A stretch of DNA of 64,000 nucleotides from Oribacterium sp. (GTDB taxonomy: Bacteria; Bacillota_A; Clostridia; Lachnospirales; Lachnospiraceae), in NCBI GenBank assembly GCA_004554245.1, contig SFND01000001.1, positions 137,795-201,794 on the forward strand, read 5' to 3'. This document shows, in pieces, positions 34,139-43,537 of this stretch. The stretch's first letter is position 1. The number at the start of each line of letters is the position of its first letter. The translations under genes were made by a program, and so were the position numbers. The notes beneath the pieces were generated by a model. That model saw only the letters and a list, made by a program, of their open reading frames with translations, did no database searches and had not been told where the DNA came from.

Positions 34139-35392
34139 ATGCTGAAAGAAACAGAGCTTTTGATTCCGGCAGGTTCGCTGGACGTATTAAAGACCGCCGT
34201 GAACTATGGGGCGAATGCCGTTTACTTAGGCGGTGAGGCCTTCGGTCTTCGGGCTAATGCAAAAAACTTTACACTGGAGGAGATCCGCGAGGGTGTCGCC
34301 TACGCACATGCACATCAGGTGAAGGTTTTCGTCACCGCGAACATCTTCGCCCATAATTACGACCTCGATGGTGTGCGTACCTACTTCCAGGAGCTGGCGG
34401 AGACCGGCATCGATGCGGTGCTGATCGCGGACCCGGGTGTGTTTATGATCGCGAAGGAGGTCCTTCCGGCGTCCATCGAGCTGCATATCTCGACCCAGGC
34501 GAACAACACGAACTGGCAGACCTTCCTCTTCTGGTGGCAGCTCGGCGCGAAGCGGGTCGTCTGTGCACGTGAATTGAGCCTGAACGAGATCCGGGAGCTG
34601 CGTCGTCATATTCCGGAGGAGATGGACATCGAGGCCTTCGTGCATGGTGCGATGTGCATGTCCTATTCCGGGCGCTGCATGTTGAGTAATTTCCTGACCG
34701 GTCGCGATGCGAACCGGGGTGCCTGCACACATCCGTGTCGCTGGAAGTACAGTCTCGTCGAGGAGACCCGTCCGGGTGAGTATTTTCCGGTGGTTGAGAA
34801 CGAGCGTGGCACCTATATCTTTAACTCGAAGGATCTCTGCATGATCGAGCATATTCCAGAGCTGATCGAGGCCGGCATCGATTCACTGAAGATCGAGGGC
34901 CGTATGAAGACCGCGCTTTATGTTGCGACGGTCGCACGGACCTATCGCAAGGCCATCGATGATTATAAGGAGAGCGAAGAAAAGTACCGCGCCAACATGG
35001 AGTGGTACAAGCAGGAAATCGCGAAGTGTACCTACCGTGAGTTTACGACGGGCTTCTACTATGGACGTCCGACGCAGGATGATCATATCTATGACAGCAA
35101 CACCTATGTGACGGGTTCCATTTACCTCGGCACGATCCGTGAGAGCGATGCAGAGGGCTGGAGCTACCTCGAGCAGAAGAACAAGTTCTCCGTGGGAGAG
35201 CAGCTCGAGATCATGAAGCCGGATGGCCGGGATCTGCCGATCACGGTGCTGGAGATCCGGGATGCGGCGACCGATGTCGTACAGACATCCTGCCCGCATG
35301 CCTGTCAGCAGCTGAAGGTGCGCTTCAGTACAGCTCCGGAGGCCGGCGATATCATCAGAAAGGAAAGCGCTGAGAAGCAGGCGCTTGACTAA
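34139..35392 (+). CDS. U32 peptidase family, tRNA uridine-5 hydroxylation (TrhP-like)
   Basis: 417-residue protein of the collagenase-like U32 family, whose bacterial members TrhP/YegQ/YrrO are needed for 5-hydroxyuridine in tRNA, with prephenate as a factor. It shows ELLIPAGSLDVLKTAVNYGA, YLGGEAFGLRANAKNF, the Cys-containing HGAMCMSYSGRCMLSNF and GACTHPCRWKY (probable Fe-S ligands), and DSLKIEGRMK. The ATG at 34139 has GGAGAGAG upstream. Bacillus has two such genes (trhP1, trhP2), here one. With trmR upstream it would make and then methylate ho5U34. Confidence 0.88.
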   Translation: MLKETELLIPAGSLDVLKTAVNYGANAVYLGGEAFGLRANAKNFTLEEIREGVAYAHAHQVKVFVTANIFAHNYDLDGVRTYFQELAETGIDAVLIADPGVFMIAKEVLPASIELHISTQANNTNWQTFLFWWQLGAKRVVCARELSLNEIRELRRHIPEEMDIEAFVHGAMCMSYSGRCMLSNFLTGRDANRGACTHPCRWKYSLVEETRPGEYFPVVENERGTYIFNSKDLCMIEHIPELIEAGIDSLKIEGRMKTALYVATVARTYRKAIDDYKESEEKYRANMEWYKQEIAKCTYREFTTGFYYGRPTQDDHIYDSNTYVTGSIYLGTIRESDAEGWSYLEQKNKFSVGEQLEIMKPDGRDLPITVLEIRDAATDVVQTSCPHACQQLKVRFSTAPEAGDIIRKESAEKQALD

Positions 35393-35397
35393 CGCGT

Positions 35398-36255
35398 ATG
35401 GAAGGAATTTTCATCGTTCTGGGGGTCGCGTCCCTGCTGTATGTGATCGCGATCATCATGATTCATGGACTGACCAGCTTTCTATGGTTCTGGCCGCTTT
35501 TTGCAGCGGTCCAGTTCCTTATGTTTGCACTGGTACGCTATGTCCGCAGAAAACAGCGGGAGAAGAAGCGGATCCATCCAGGCCCCTTCGTGTTCATCTT
35601 TACGAGCTATGGTCTCTGGATGCTGGTGCTGCTCGCGCTTCTCGGCACGATCTTCTTTAATGCACATACGGTCGAGCAGAAGAACCTCGACTATGTGATC
35701 GTGATGGGGGCAGATCTCGTCGATAACCGGATCTCACCGTCACTGAAGAAGCGTCTGGACTGTGCCGTCGCGTATGCGAAGGAAAATCCGGACACCATCT
35801 TCGTGCTGTCCGGCGGCCGGAGCGATTATGATCGAAGCACCGAAGCGACGGTCATGTACTACTACATGATCAAGGCCGGCATCCCGGAGAACCGTCTTCT
35901 GCTCGAGTTCTACTCCCACTCCACGCAGGAGAAGATCGGCTTCTCGCTTCGAACGATACAGCAGGATCAGGAGGCCCGTCTCCGGGAAAGAGCGAAGACG
36001 CACCCGGGACTTATGGTGCCGCTGCGCGGTACAGACGGGGAGGAAATCGAGGTCATCCTGGGGGAGGAAAAGCCGATCACCCTCGGGATCATCACCTCCG
36101 AGTTTAATCTCTTCCGGGCCTGCCGCATCGCGGCGCGCTTCGGCTATCCGGATGCCTGTCCGATGGCGACCGAGACGAGTGAACTGATGCTCGTTCACCT
36201 GAGCGTTCGGGAAGCCATCGCGGTCTTCAAGGATCGTCTGATCGGAAATATATAG
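35398..36255 (+). CDS. ElyC/SanA/YdcF family membrane protein (DUF218)
   Basis: 285 residues with three hydrophobic segments (about 4-23, 26-46, 63-84), then a DUF218 domain: YVIVMGADLVDNRISPSLKKRL, FVLSGGRSDYD, EATVMYYYMIKAGIP and LGIITSEFNLFRACRIA. Family members such as E. coli ElyC and SanA affect envelope integrity and lipid-carrier use; the biochemical activity is not established. The start lies five bases after the preceding gene, without a strong ribosome binding site, which suggests translational coupling. Confidence 0.85.
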   Translation: MEGIFIVLGVASLLYVIAIIMIHGLTSFLWFWPLFAAVQFLMFALVRYVRRKQREKKRIHPGPFVFIFTSYGLWMLVLLALLGTIFFNAHTVEQKNLDYVIVMGADLVDNRISPSLKKRLDCAVAYAKENPDTIFVLSGGRSDYDRSTEATVMYYYMIKAGIPENRLLLEFYSHSTQEKIGFSLRTIQQDQEARLRERAKTHPGLMVPLRGTDGEEIEVILGEEKPITLGIITSEFNLFRACRIAARFGYPDACPMATETSELMLVHLSVREAIAVFKDRLIGNI

Positions 36256-36271
36256 AAAAAGAGGAAGCTGA

Positions 36272-39238
36272 ATGAAGAATTATGAGCTGATCGAGACCAG
36301 AAGGATCGATGAACTTTCGACCGATGCGTGCATCTACCGTCATACGAAGAGCGGTGCCCGCATCTTTACCATGAAGAACACGGATGACAATAAGGTCTTC
36401 AGTATCGCCTTTCGCACCCCGGCGGAGGACAGCACCGGCGTGGCCCACATCACGGAGCACTCCGTGCTGTGCGGATCTGCGAAGTTTCCGCTGAAGGATC
36501 CGTTTGTGGAGCTTGCAAAGGGCTCCCTCAACACCTTCCTGAACGCGATGACGTATCCGGATAAGACCGTGTATCCGGTTGCCTCCCGCAACGAGAAGGA
36601 CTTCGAGCATCTGATGGATGTCTACCTCGACGCGGTGTTCCATCCGAACTGCGTCGAGGATCCGCGTATCCTCCAGCAGGAGGGCTGGCACTATGAGATG
36701 ATGGACGAGCAGGATGCGCTTCGCTATAACGGCGTCGTCTACAACGAGATGAAGGGTGTCTTCTCGAACCCGGAGTCGGTGCTCGAGCGCTACATCATGA
36801 ACGCCCTCTTCCCGGATACTTGCTACGCGAACGAGTCCGGCGGTGATCCGGCGGTGATCCCGGAGCTTAGCTTCGACCAGTTCCGCGCGTTCCATGCGCG
36901 CTACTATCATCCGTCCAATGCCTACATCATCCTGTACGGCGATATGGATATGGAGAAGAAGCTCGCGTGGCTCGATGAGGCCTACCTCTCGGAGTTCGAT
37001 GCGATCGATCCGGATTCCGATATCCCGCTGCAGCCGGCGTTTACCGAGCTCCATGAGGAGGAAATCGCGTATTCCGTCGGAGCGCATGAGTCGCTCACAA
37101 AAAATACCTACCTCGCCTGGAACGTCGTGGTGGATGCACTCGATAATAAGCGGAACCTCGCCCTCGATATCCTGGACTATGTGCTGCTTTCCTCACCGGG
37201 TGCGCCGCTCAAGCAGGCCCTCGTCGAGGCCGGTATCGGAGATGATATCTTCGGCGGCTTCGAGGATGGTATCCGCCAGCCGTATTTTTCTGTCTGTGCG
37301 AAGGGCGCGGATGCGAAGGATAAGAAGCGCTTCCTCTCCATCATCGACACGACCCTCCGGAAGCTGGTGAAGGAGGGCCTCGACCAGCAGGCGATCCTCG
37401 CCGCCATCAATCATGATGAGTTCCAGTACCGTGAGGCGGACTACGGACGTTCACCGAAGGGCCTCGTCTATGCACTGACTGCGATGGATACCTGGCTCTA
37501 TGGCCGGGAACCATGGGAGTATCTCTTCTGTACGCAGTGCTATCAGGAGCTCCGCGAGGACGCGAAGCATGGCTACTTCGAGAAGCTGATCGCAGAGTGT
37601 CTGCTGGACAATCCGCATGCAGCCCTCGTGATCTGTAAGCCGGAGCGCGGGCTCACCGAGAAACGGGAGCAGGCGCTCGCGAAGAAGCTGGCGACGATGA
37701 AAAAAGGGATGACACAGGCGGAGCGGATCGCCTGCATTGACCAGACGAAGGCGCTGAAGGCTTATCAGGAGGAACCGACCTCCGACGAAAACCTCCGGAA
37801 GCTTCCGCTGCTCAGCATCTCTGATATCGGAAAGCAGGCCGAGCGCTATCACTGGGAGGAGAAGCGGGTGGAGGATACTCTGCTGCTCGAGACGAGTCGG
37901 GATACCCGCGGCGTGATGTATCTCCGCTTGAATTTCAATACGCAGTGCCTCACCGAGGAGGAGCTGCCGTACGCTGGTTTCCTGAAGACCGTGCTCGCGT
38001 ATATGGATACGAAGCAGCATAGCTTCCAGGACCTGTCCTCGGATGTTCTGCTGCATACCGGCGGCATGAACTTTGATATGAACGCGTATCCGGACCTCGA
38101 TCACTATAATCACTATACCGGCATCTTCAGTGTGGAGGTGAAGCTGCTCTACGAGCACCTGGACCGTGTCCTCGCACTGATCCGTGAGATCCTGCATACG
38201 ACGAAGTTCGAGGATACGAAGCGGATGGCGGAGATCCTCGCGGAGGCCCGCTCCCGGGAGCGGATGAAGATCGAGGGCGCCGGCCACAGCTATGCCGTGA
38301 ACCGTGCAAGCGCCTGCTTCTCCGGCACCGGACGATACCAGGATCTCGTGGGCGGCATCAGCTACTACCACTTCATCAACCGCGTCGCGGATGCCTTCCA
38401 TGCGGATCCGACGACCCTCGGCCGGAAGCTCTGGGAGATCGCGGATAAGCTGTTCCGCCTTGAGAACATGTTTGTGTCGATAACGGCGGAGCCACAGGGC
38501 ATCGCGGCGTTCGAGCAGATCTATCCGACATGGAAGGAAAACTACCGCTGTGATCTTCGCGAGAAGGAGCTGCTCCGCGAGGTACTGGATGCGGACTATA
38601 TCGCCGGTACCCATACAGAAGCCGATGAAGAAAAACCGCAGCTCATCCTCCACGGCAGCCGGAACGAGGGCTTCCGAACCCCGTCCCAGGTAAATTATGT
38701 CGCCAGGGCCGGCTGGTACGATCCGACGAAGCATCCGTATACCGGTGCCCTGCGCGTACTGAAGATGATTCTGAACTACGACTATCTCTGGCTCAATCTC
38801 CGTGTGAAGGGCGGCGCCTATGGCTGCATGGCTGGCTTCGGCCGCTCCGGTGAGGGCTATCTCTGCTCCTACCGGGATCCGCATATTCAGGAGACCCTGG
38901 CCTGCTATGAGGCGCTTCCGGCGTATATCCGGAGCTTCAGCGCAAGCGAGCGGGATATGACGAAGTACATCATCGGCGCCATCAGTGAGCTGGATACGCC
39001 ACGTACGAACGCCAATGTTGCCGCCCTCAGCGTCAGCGCCTTCCTCTCCCATGTGTCGAACGAGGCACTGCAGCGAGAGCGCGACCAGGTGCTCGCGACG
39101 ACGGTAGAGGATATCCGCGCACTTTCGGACTATGTGGAGGCGGTGCTGGCGACCGGTGCCGGCTGCACCATCGGCAGTGGAACAGAAATCGATGCACATC
39201 AGGATCTCTTCCTGACAACAGAGGAGCTTTTTAAATGA
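36272..39238 (+). CDS. M16C zinc metallopeptidase (presequence-protease-like)
   Basis: Large clamshell peptidase of 988 residues, the size of the Cym1/PreP/HypA group. The inverted zinc motif is HITEH with His59, Glu62 and His63, followed by the family sequence SVLCGSAKFPLKDPF and the downstream VVYNEMKGVFSN segment that bears the third ligand. The second half holds the inactive M16 domains and the R/Y pocket VKGGAYG. No signal peptide, so it probably degrades peptides in the cytoplasm. GAGGAAG precedes the ATG. It overlaps era by four bases. Confidence 0.93.
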   Translation: MKNYELIETRRIDELSTDACIYRHTKSGARIFTMKNTDDNKVFSIAFRTPAEDSTGVAHITEHSVLCGSAKFPLKDPFVELAKGSLNTFLNAMTYPDKTVYPVASRNEKDFEHLMDVYLDAVFHPNCVEDPRILQQEGWHYEMMDEQDALRYNGVVYNEMKGVFSNPESVLERYIMNALFPDTCYANESGGDPAVIPELSFDQFRAFHARYYHPSNAYIILYGDMDMEKKLAWLDEAYLSEFDAIDPDSDIPLQPAFTELHEEEIAYSVGAHESLTKNTYLAWNVVVDALDNKRNLALDILDYVLLSSPGAPLKQALVEAGIGDDIFGGFEDGIRQPYFSVCAKGADAKDKKRFLSIIDTTLRKLVKEGLDQQAILAAINHDEFQYREADYGRSPKGLVYALTAMDTWLYGREPWEYLFCTQCYQELREDAKHGYFEKLIAECLLDNPHAALVICKPERGLTEKREQALAKKLATMKKGMTQAERIACIDQTKALKAYQEEPTSDENLRKLPLLSISDIGKQAERYHWEEKRVEDTLLLETSRDTRGVMYLRLNFNTQCLTEEELPYAGFLKTVLAYMDTKQHSFQDLSSDVLLHTGGMNFDMNAYPDLDHYNHYTGIFSVEVKLLYEHLDRVLALIREILHTTKFEDTKRMAEILAEARSRERMKIEGAGHSYAVNRASACFSGTGRYQDLVGGISYYHFINRVADAFHADPTTLGRKLWEIADKLFRLENMFVSITAEPQGIAAFEQIYPTWKENYRCDLREKELLREVLDADYIAGTHTEADEEKPQLILHGSRNEGFRTPSQVNYVARAGWYDPTKHPYTGALRVLKMILNYDYLWLNLRVKGGAYGCMAGFGRSGEGYLCSYRDPHIQETLACYEALPAYIRSFSASERDMTKYIIGAISELDTPRTNANVAALSVSAFLSHVSNEALQRERDQVLATTVEDIRALSDYVEAVLATGAGCTIGSGTEIDAHQDLFLTTEELFK

Positions 39239-40131
39239 TCAAGACAGGCTTTGTGGCGCTCGTGGGGCGCCCGAATGTAGGAAAATCAACCTTGATGAAT
39301 CACGTGATCGGCCAGAAGATCGCCATCACCTCGGAGAAGCCACAGACGACCCGTGGCCGTATCCAGACGGTCTATGACGACGAACGCGGCCAGATCATCT
39401 TTCTCGACACGCCGGGTATTCACAAGGCGGCCAATAAGCTCGGCGAGTACATGGACCATGTGGCGGAGAAAACCCTCGAGGACGTCGATGTTATCGTCTG
39501 GCTCGTGGAGCCGACCACCTATATCGGCGCCGGTGAGCAGCACATCGCGGAGGTGATGAAGAAGTACGACAAGCCGAAGATCCTCGTGATCAATAAGATC
39601 GATACCCTGAAGGATCCGGCGGTCGAGCTGACGGCGGCCATCGAGAAGTATCGTGACCTTATGGAGTTCACAGAGATCGTTCCGGTCTCTGCCGCGCGTG
39701 CCCGAAACATTGACGAACTGAAAAAGGTGATTTTTCAGTACCTTCCGGAAGGGCCTCGTTACTATGATGAGGATACCGTGACCGACCAGACGATGCGTGA
39801 GATCGCGGGTGAGCTGATCCGTGAGCAGGCGCTTCGGAAGCTGAAGGATGAGGTGCCACATGGCATCGCGGTGCTGATCGACGAGATGCACCAGCGGAAG
39901 ACCGGCATCTGGGACATCAAGGCGACCATCGTCTGCGAGCGGGATGCGCATAAGGGTATCATCATCGGAAAGGGCGGCGCGATGCTGAAGCGCATCGGTA
40001 CCGGTGCCCGTATCCAGATCGAGCGTATGACGGAGGATAAGGTGAATCTCCAGCTTTTCGTCAAGGTACGAAAGGACTGGCGTGATTCGGATACCTTCCT
40101 GAAGAACTACGGCTTTAAGGACGAGACCTGA
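39235..40131 (+). CDS. era: GTPase Era
   Basis: Ribosome-assembly GTPase binding the 3' end of 16S rRNA; 298 residues. G1 GRPNVGKST, G3 DTPGIH and G4 NKIDTLK are intact. The C-terminal KH domain shows ERDAHKGIIIGKGGAMLKRIG. It overlaps the peptidase gene by ATGA and is five bases before recO, the usual Firmicute neighbour. Confidence 0.97.
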   Translation: MIKTGFVALVGRPNVGKSTLMNHVIGQKIAITSEKPQTTRGRIQTVYDDERGQIIFLDTPGIHKAANKLGEYMDHVAEKTLEDVDVIVWLVEPTTYIGAGEQHIAEVMKKYDKPKILVINKIDTLKDPAVELTAAIEKYRDLMEFTEIVPVSAARARNIDELKKVIFQYLPEGPRYYDEDTVTDQTMREIAGELIREQALRKLKDEVPHGIAVLIDEMHQRKTGIWDIKATIVCERDAHKGIIIGKGGAMLKRIGTGARIQIERMTEDKVNLQLFVKVRKDWRDSDTFLKNYGFKDET

Positions 40132-40136
40132 GCGCC

Positions 40137-40781
40137 ATGCAGGAGGAACTTGTTTTTCACGGGCTGGTGCTGAACTCGGCCTCGTCCCGTGATTTTGATA
40201 AGCGGCTCTGTGTTCTCACGAAGGAGCAGGGAAAGATCACCGTCTGGGCGTCGGGCGCGAAGAAGCCGGGTTCCCCGCTCATGGCGGCGACACGGAATTT
40301 CGTCTTCGGTGCGTTCAGCGTGACGAAGGGAAGGGCCGGCTATAATCTCCGCTCGGTGAAGGTGAACGAGTATTTCGAGGACATCGCGCTGGATCTCGTC
40401 AACGCCTGCTACGGTTCGTATCTGCTGGAGCTGGCGGAGCTCGTCGCCCAGGAGAATCTTCCGGCGGAGGAGCTGGTGAATCTCATCTACCTGTCGCTCC
40501 GGGCGATTCTGAAGGAGAGTATCCCGAACGAGCTGGTACGGCGTATCTACGAGCTTCGGGTGCTCCTTTTAAATGGCGAGTACACAGAGCTTCCACCACT
40601 CGAGGCCTCCGACGCCTGCTGCTATGCCTGGCAGTATGTACTGGAGTCGCCGCTCACGAAGCTCTACACCTTCACGCTGACCCCGGGCGTACTCATCGAG
40701 TTTTCGCAGAACGTGGATCTCGTGCTCCGCGACGCGTTGCCGTACCACTTCCGCTCGCTCGATATCCTGAAAGCACTGTGA
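40137..40781 (+). CDS. recO: DNA repair protein RecO
   Basis: Recombination mediator that loads RecA with RecR. The OB-fold N-terminus (LVLNSASSRDFDKRLCVLTKEQGKITVWASGAKKP) is clear. At 214 residues it is shorter than the usual 240-250, and the four-cysteine zinc motif of the C-terminal domain is missing; only a lone Cys pair (DACCYAW) remains. It follows era closely and ends the long co-directional run from ruvX. Confidence 0.9.
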   Translation: MQEELVFHGLVLNSASSRDFDKRLCVLTKEQGKITVWASGAKKPGSPLMAATRNFVFGAFSVTKGRAGYNLRSVKVNEYFEDIALDLVNACYGSYLLELAELVAQENLPAEELVNLIYLSLRAILKESIPNELVRRIYELRVLLLNGEYTELPPLEASDACCYAWQYVLESPLTKLYTFTLTPGVLIEFSQNVDLVLRDALPYHFRSLDILKAL

Positions 40782-40925
40782 CGCGACGTCTGTTTGTACG
40801 GGCGCAAAAACAGGCAGGGGCTGGATTTTTCGACGGTCCCGATGTATAGTTGGATGAAGCGTCTATCGGCGCAGTACTGATTAACTTTATTCTTGGTCGC
40901 ACTCCGGCGACAGAAAGAGGAAAAC

Positions 40926-42320
40926 ATGCCAAAGAATTACACCATGGACACCATCGTTTCTCTTGCGAAGTCAAGAGGTTTTGTTTATCCGGGTTCTGAG
41001 ATCTACGGTGGTCTCGCAAATACCTGGGACTACGGCAATCTCGGCGTTGAGTTAAAGAACAACGTAAAGAGAGCCTGGTGGAAGAAATTTATTCAGGAGT
41101 CCAAATATAACGTCGGTATCGACTGCGCGATCCTGATGAATCCGCAGACCTGGGTCGCATCCGGACATCTCGCATCCTTCTCCGATCCGCTGATGGACTG
41201 TAAGGAGTGTCACGAGCGTTTCCGTGCAGATAAGCTGATCGAGGATTTCGCAGAGGCAAACGGTATCGATATCGGTGGTTCCGCGGATGCGATGTCGAAG
41301 GAAGAGATGGAAGCATTCATCGAGGAACATCAGGTTCCATGTCCTACCTGCGGTAAGCATAACTTCACCGGTATCCGTCAGTTCAACCTTATGTTCAAGA
41401 CCTTCCAGGGCGTTACAGAGGATGCGAAGAATGCCGTATATCTCCGTCCGGAGACCGCACAGGGTATCTTCGTAAACTTCAAGAATGTACAGCGTTCTTC
41501 CCGTAAGAAGCTTCCGTTTGGTATCGGTCAGATCGGTAAGTCCTTCCGTAACGAGATCACACCGGGTAACTTCACCTTCCGTACGAGAGAGTTCGAGCAG
41601 ATGGAGCTCGAGTTCTTCTGTAAGCCGGATACGGACCTCGAGTGGTTTGCATACTGGAAGCAGTTCTGCCTTGACTGGCTGCTTTCGCTCGGCATTCCGA
41701 AGGATATGCTTCGTGCCAGAGACCACTCTCCGGAGGAGCTCTGCTTCTATTCGAAGGCAACCACCGATCTCGAGTTCACCTTCCCGTTTGGCTGGGGTGA
41801 GCTCTGGGGTATCGCGGACAGAACCGATTACGATCTCGGACAGCACGAGAAGACCTCCGGTCAGGATATGACCTACTTCGATGAGGAGACCAACACGCAT
41901 TACATCCCGTATGTTATTGAGCCGTCCCTCGGTGCGGATCGTGTCACCCTTGCCTTCCTCTGCGCAGCATATGATGTGGAAGAGCTGGAGGGTGGCGATG
42001 AGCGTACCGTCCTTCGTTTCCATCCGGCCATCGCACCTGTAAAGGTAGGTATCCTTCCGCTTTCGAAGAAGCTGGCAGAGCCGGCACAGGCCATCCATGA
42101 TGAGCTTGCGAAGTACTGGAACGTCGAGTACGACGACCGTGGAAACATCGGTAAGCGTTACAGAAGACAGGATGAGATCGGTACACCGTACTGCGTAACC
42201 TATGATTTCGATTCGGAGAACGATCACTGCGTCACGATCCGTGAGCGTGATTCCATGGCACAGGAGCGTATTCCGATCGATCAGCTGAAGAGCTACTTCG
42301 AGGAGAAGCTCGCATTCTAA
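40926..42320 (+). CDS. glyS: glycyl-tRNA synthetase (class II, single-subunit type)
   Basis: Charges tRNA-Gly; 464 residues from the ATG with GAGG upstream (an in-frame upstream start adds 11 residues). Class II motif 2 is FRNEITPGNFTFRTREFEQMELEFF and motif 3 lies in VIEPSLGADRVTLAFL; a short zinc-like CKECHERF and CPTCGKHNF insertion is present. This is the archaeal/eukaryotic-like alpha2 enzyme found in many Clostridia, not GlyQ/GlyS alpha2beta2. The 144-base upstream region holds no T-box motif. Confidence 0.97.
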   Translation: MPKNYTMDTIVSLAKSRGFVYPGSEIYGGLANTWDYGNLGVELKNNVKRAWWKKFIQESKYNVGIDCAILMNPQTWVASGHLASFSDPLMDCKECHERFRADKLIEDFAEANGIDIGGSADAMSKEEMEAFIEEHQVPCPTCGKHNFTGIRQFNLMFKTFQGVTEDAKNAVYLRPETAQGIFVNFKNVQRSSRKKLPFGIGQIGKSFRNEITPGNFTFRTREFEQMELEFFCKPDTDLEWFAYWKQFCLDWLLSLGIPKDMLRARDHSPEELCFYSKATTDLEFTFPFGWGELWGIADRTDYDLGQHEKTSGQDMTYFDEETNTHYIPYVIEPSLGADRVTLAFLCAAYDVEELEGGDERTVLRFHPAIAPVKVGILPLSKKLAEPAQAIHDELAKYWNVEYDDRGNIGKRYRRQDEIGTPYCVTYDFDSENDHCVTIRERDSMAQERIPIDQLKSYFEEKLAF

Positions 42321-42341
42321 GTTTTTATAGCGTCTGAATAG

Positions 42342-42374
42342 AGGCCCATCCCGGGATTCGGGGTGGGCCTTTTG
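42342..42374 (+). terminator. glyS terminator
   Basis: AGGCCCATCC pairs with GGGTGGGCCT (one G-T pair) and a T-run follows. Confidence 0.88.
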
Positions 42375-42418
42375 GTAAACGGAGTGTTTGGGCTCTCGAC
42401 GGAGGTTTACTTCACAAA

Positions 42419-42447
42419 TTCGTAACATATGGAAATTATAATATAAT
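42419..42447 (+). promoter_or_regulatory. promoter of the two-component operon
   Basis: TTCGTA (42419-42424), 17 bases, TATAAT (42442-42447). Confidence 0.5.
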
Positions 42448-42487
42448 CCTGTATAGTAGAAGAGGATTGAAACAGGAGAGAATGCTT

Positions 42488-43534
42488 ATGAAGCATATAG
42501 GACTGATGGGGCGTGTGGGCGTCAGCTTCTTCGTCAGCACGGTGCTGCCACTGGTGCTGATGTTTCTGATGTTCCGCGGAGACATCACGATGGGAACGAA
42601 TATGGCGATTCTGATTCTTGCAGGTCTTTTTCTGATCTGCTGGATCTATATGGGGATCGTGCGTCCGGTCGATGAGCTGAAGGCGGCGGCGAAGCGCATC
42701 GAGTCCGGAGATCTCGATTTCACGCTGGAAGCAGAGACGAACGACGAGTTCGGTGAGCTGATGCAGGCCTTCGATGAGATGCGGATTCGTCTCAAGGAAA
42801 CCCAGGAGGAGAAGATACGAAACGATACAGCCAACCGTGAGCTGGTCTCCAACATTGCCCATGATCTGAAGACGCCGCTGACGGCGATCAAGGGCTACAG
42901 CGAGGGCCTGCTCGATGGGGTCGCCAGCAGTCCGGAGATGCAGCGGAAGTATATTCGGACCATCAACAACAAGGCGGCGGAGATGGATCGCCTGATCGAC
43001 GAGCTGCGCTACTATGTGAAGGTCGAGTCGGATAAGATCCCGTATGATTTTCAGCATATCTGTGTGAAGGATTATTTCCAGGACTGTGCGGAGGAGATCG
43101 GACTCGATATGGATTCGCAGGGAATCCGATTCAGCTATCGCAATACGATCGACCCGGAGGTGGAGATGATCGCGGATCCGGAGCAGCTCCGGAAGGTGAT
43201 CAGTAACATCATTTCGAATTCTGTGAAATATATGGATAAGGAAGAAAAGGAGATCGCGCTGAGTCTGGAGGATGCCGGGGATTTCATCCAGGTGAATATC
43301 CGGGATAACGGAAAGGGCATCTCCCGCTCGGATCTGCCGTATATTTTCCAGCGTTTCTTCCGGGCGGACAGCTCGCGCAATTCGATGAAGGGGGGATCCG
43401 GTATCGGCCTTTCCATCGTGAAGAAGATCATAGAGGACAGTGGCGGACGGATCTGGGCGAGCTCGAAGGAGGGCGAGGAAACCACGATTCATTTCGTTTT
43501 ACGTAAATACATCAAGAGCCCGAAGGAGGCGTAA
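42488..43534 (+). CDS. sensor histidine kinase
   Basis: Membrane kinase of 348 residues. Two N-terminal helices (about 6-26 and 33-56) enclose almost no extracytoplasmic loop, so it probably senses within the membrane or from a partner. A HAMP domain (about 57-110) leads to HisKA with the phospho-acceptor His125 in NIAHDLKTPLTAIKGYSEG. The HATPase domain shows an N box (VISNIISNSVKYM), DNGKGI and GGSGIGLSIVKKI. The ATG at 42488 lies about nine bases after AGGAG. It precedes its response regulator, the reverse of the common order. Confidence 0.93.
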   Translation: MKHIGLMGRVGVSFFVSTVLPLVLMFLMFRGDITMGTNMAILILAGLFLICWIYMGIVRPVDELKAAAKRIESGDLDFTLEAETNDEFGELMQAFDEMRIRLKETQEEKIRNDTANRELVSNIAHDLKTPLTAIKGYSEGLLDGVASSPEMQRKYIRTINNKAAEMDRLIDELRYYVKVESDKIPYDFQHICVKDYFQDCAEEIGLDMDSQGIRFSYRNTIDPEVEMIADPEQLRKVISNIISNSVKYMDKEEKEIALSLEDAGDFIQVNIRDNGKGISRSDLPYIFQRFFRADSSRNSMKGGSGIGLSIVKKIIEDSGGRIWASSKEGEETTIHFVLRKYIKSPKEA

Positions 43535-43537
43535 ACT

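Noticed and set aside
37451..39199. A 582-codon open frame on the minus strand inside the M16 peptidase gene
   Set aside because: It is a shadow of a gene with clear catalytic motifs on the plus strand, has no family resemblance, and arises from G+C-biased codons.
40782..40925. Possible T-box leader before glyS
   Set aside because: The interval is too short and lacks the T-box sequence and specifier stem.
41052..42428. A 458-codon minus-strand frame inside glyS
   Set aside because: It is antisense to class II synthetase motifs and runs through the glyS terminator.
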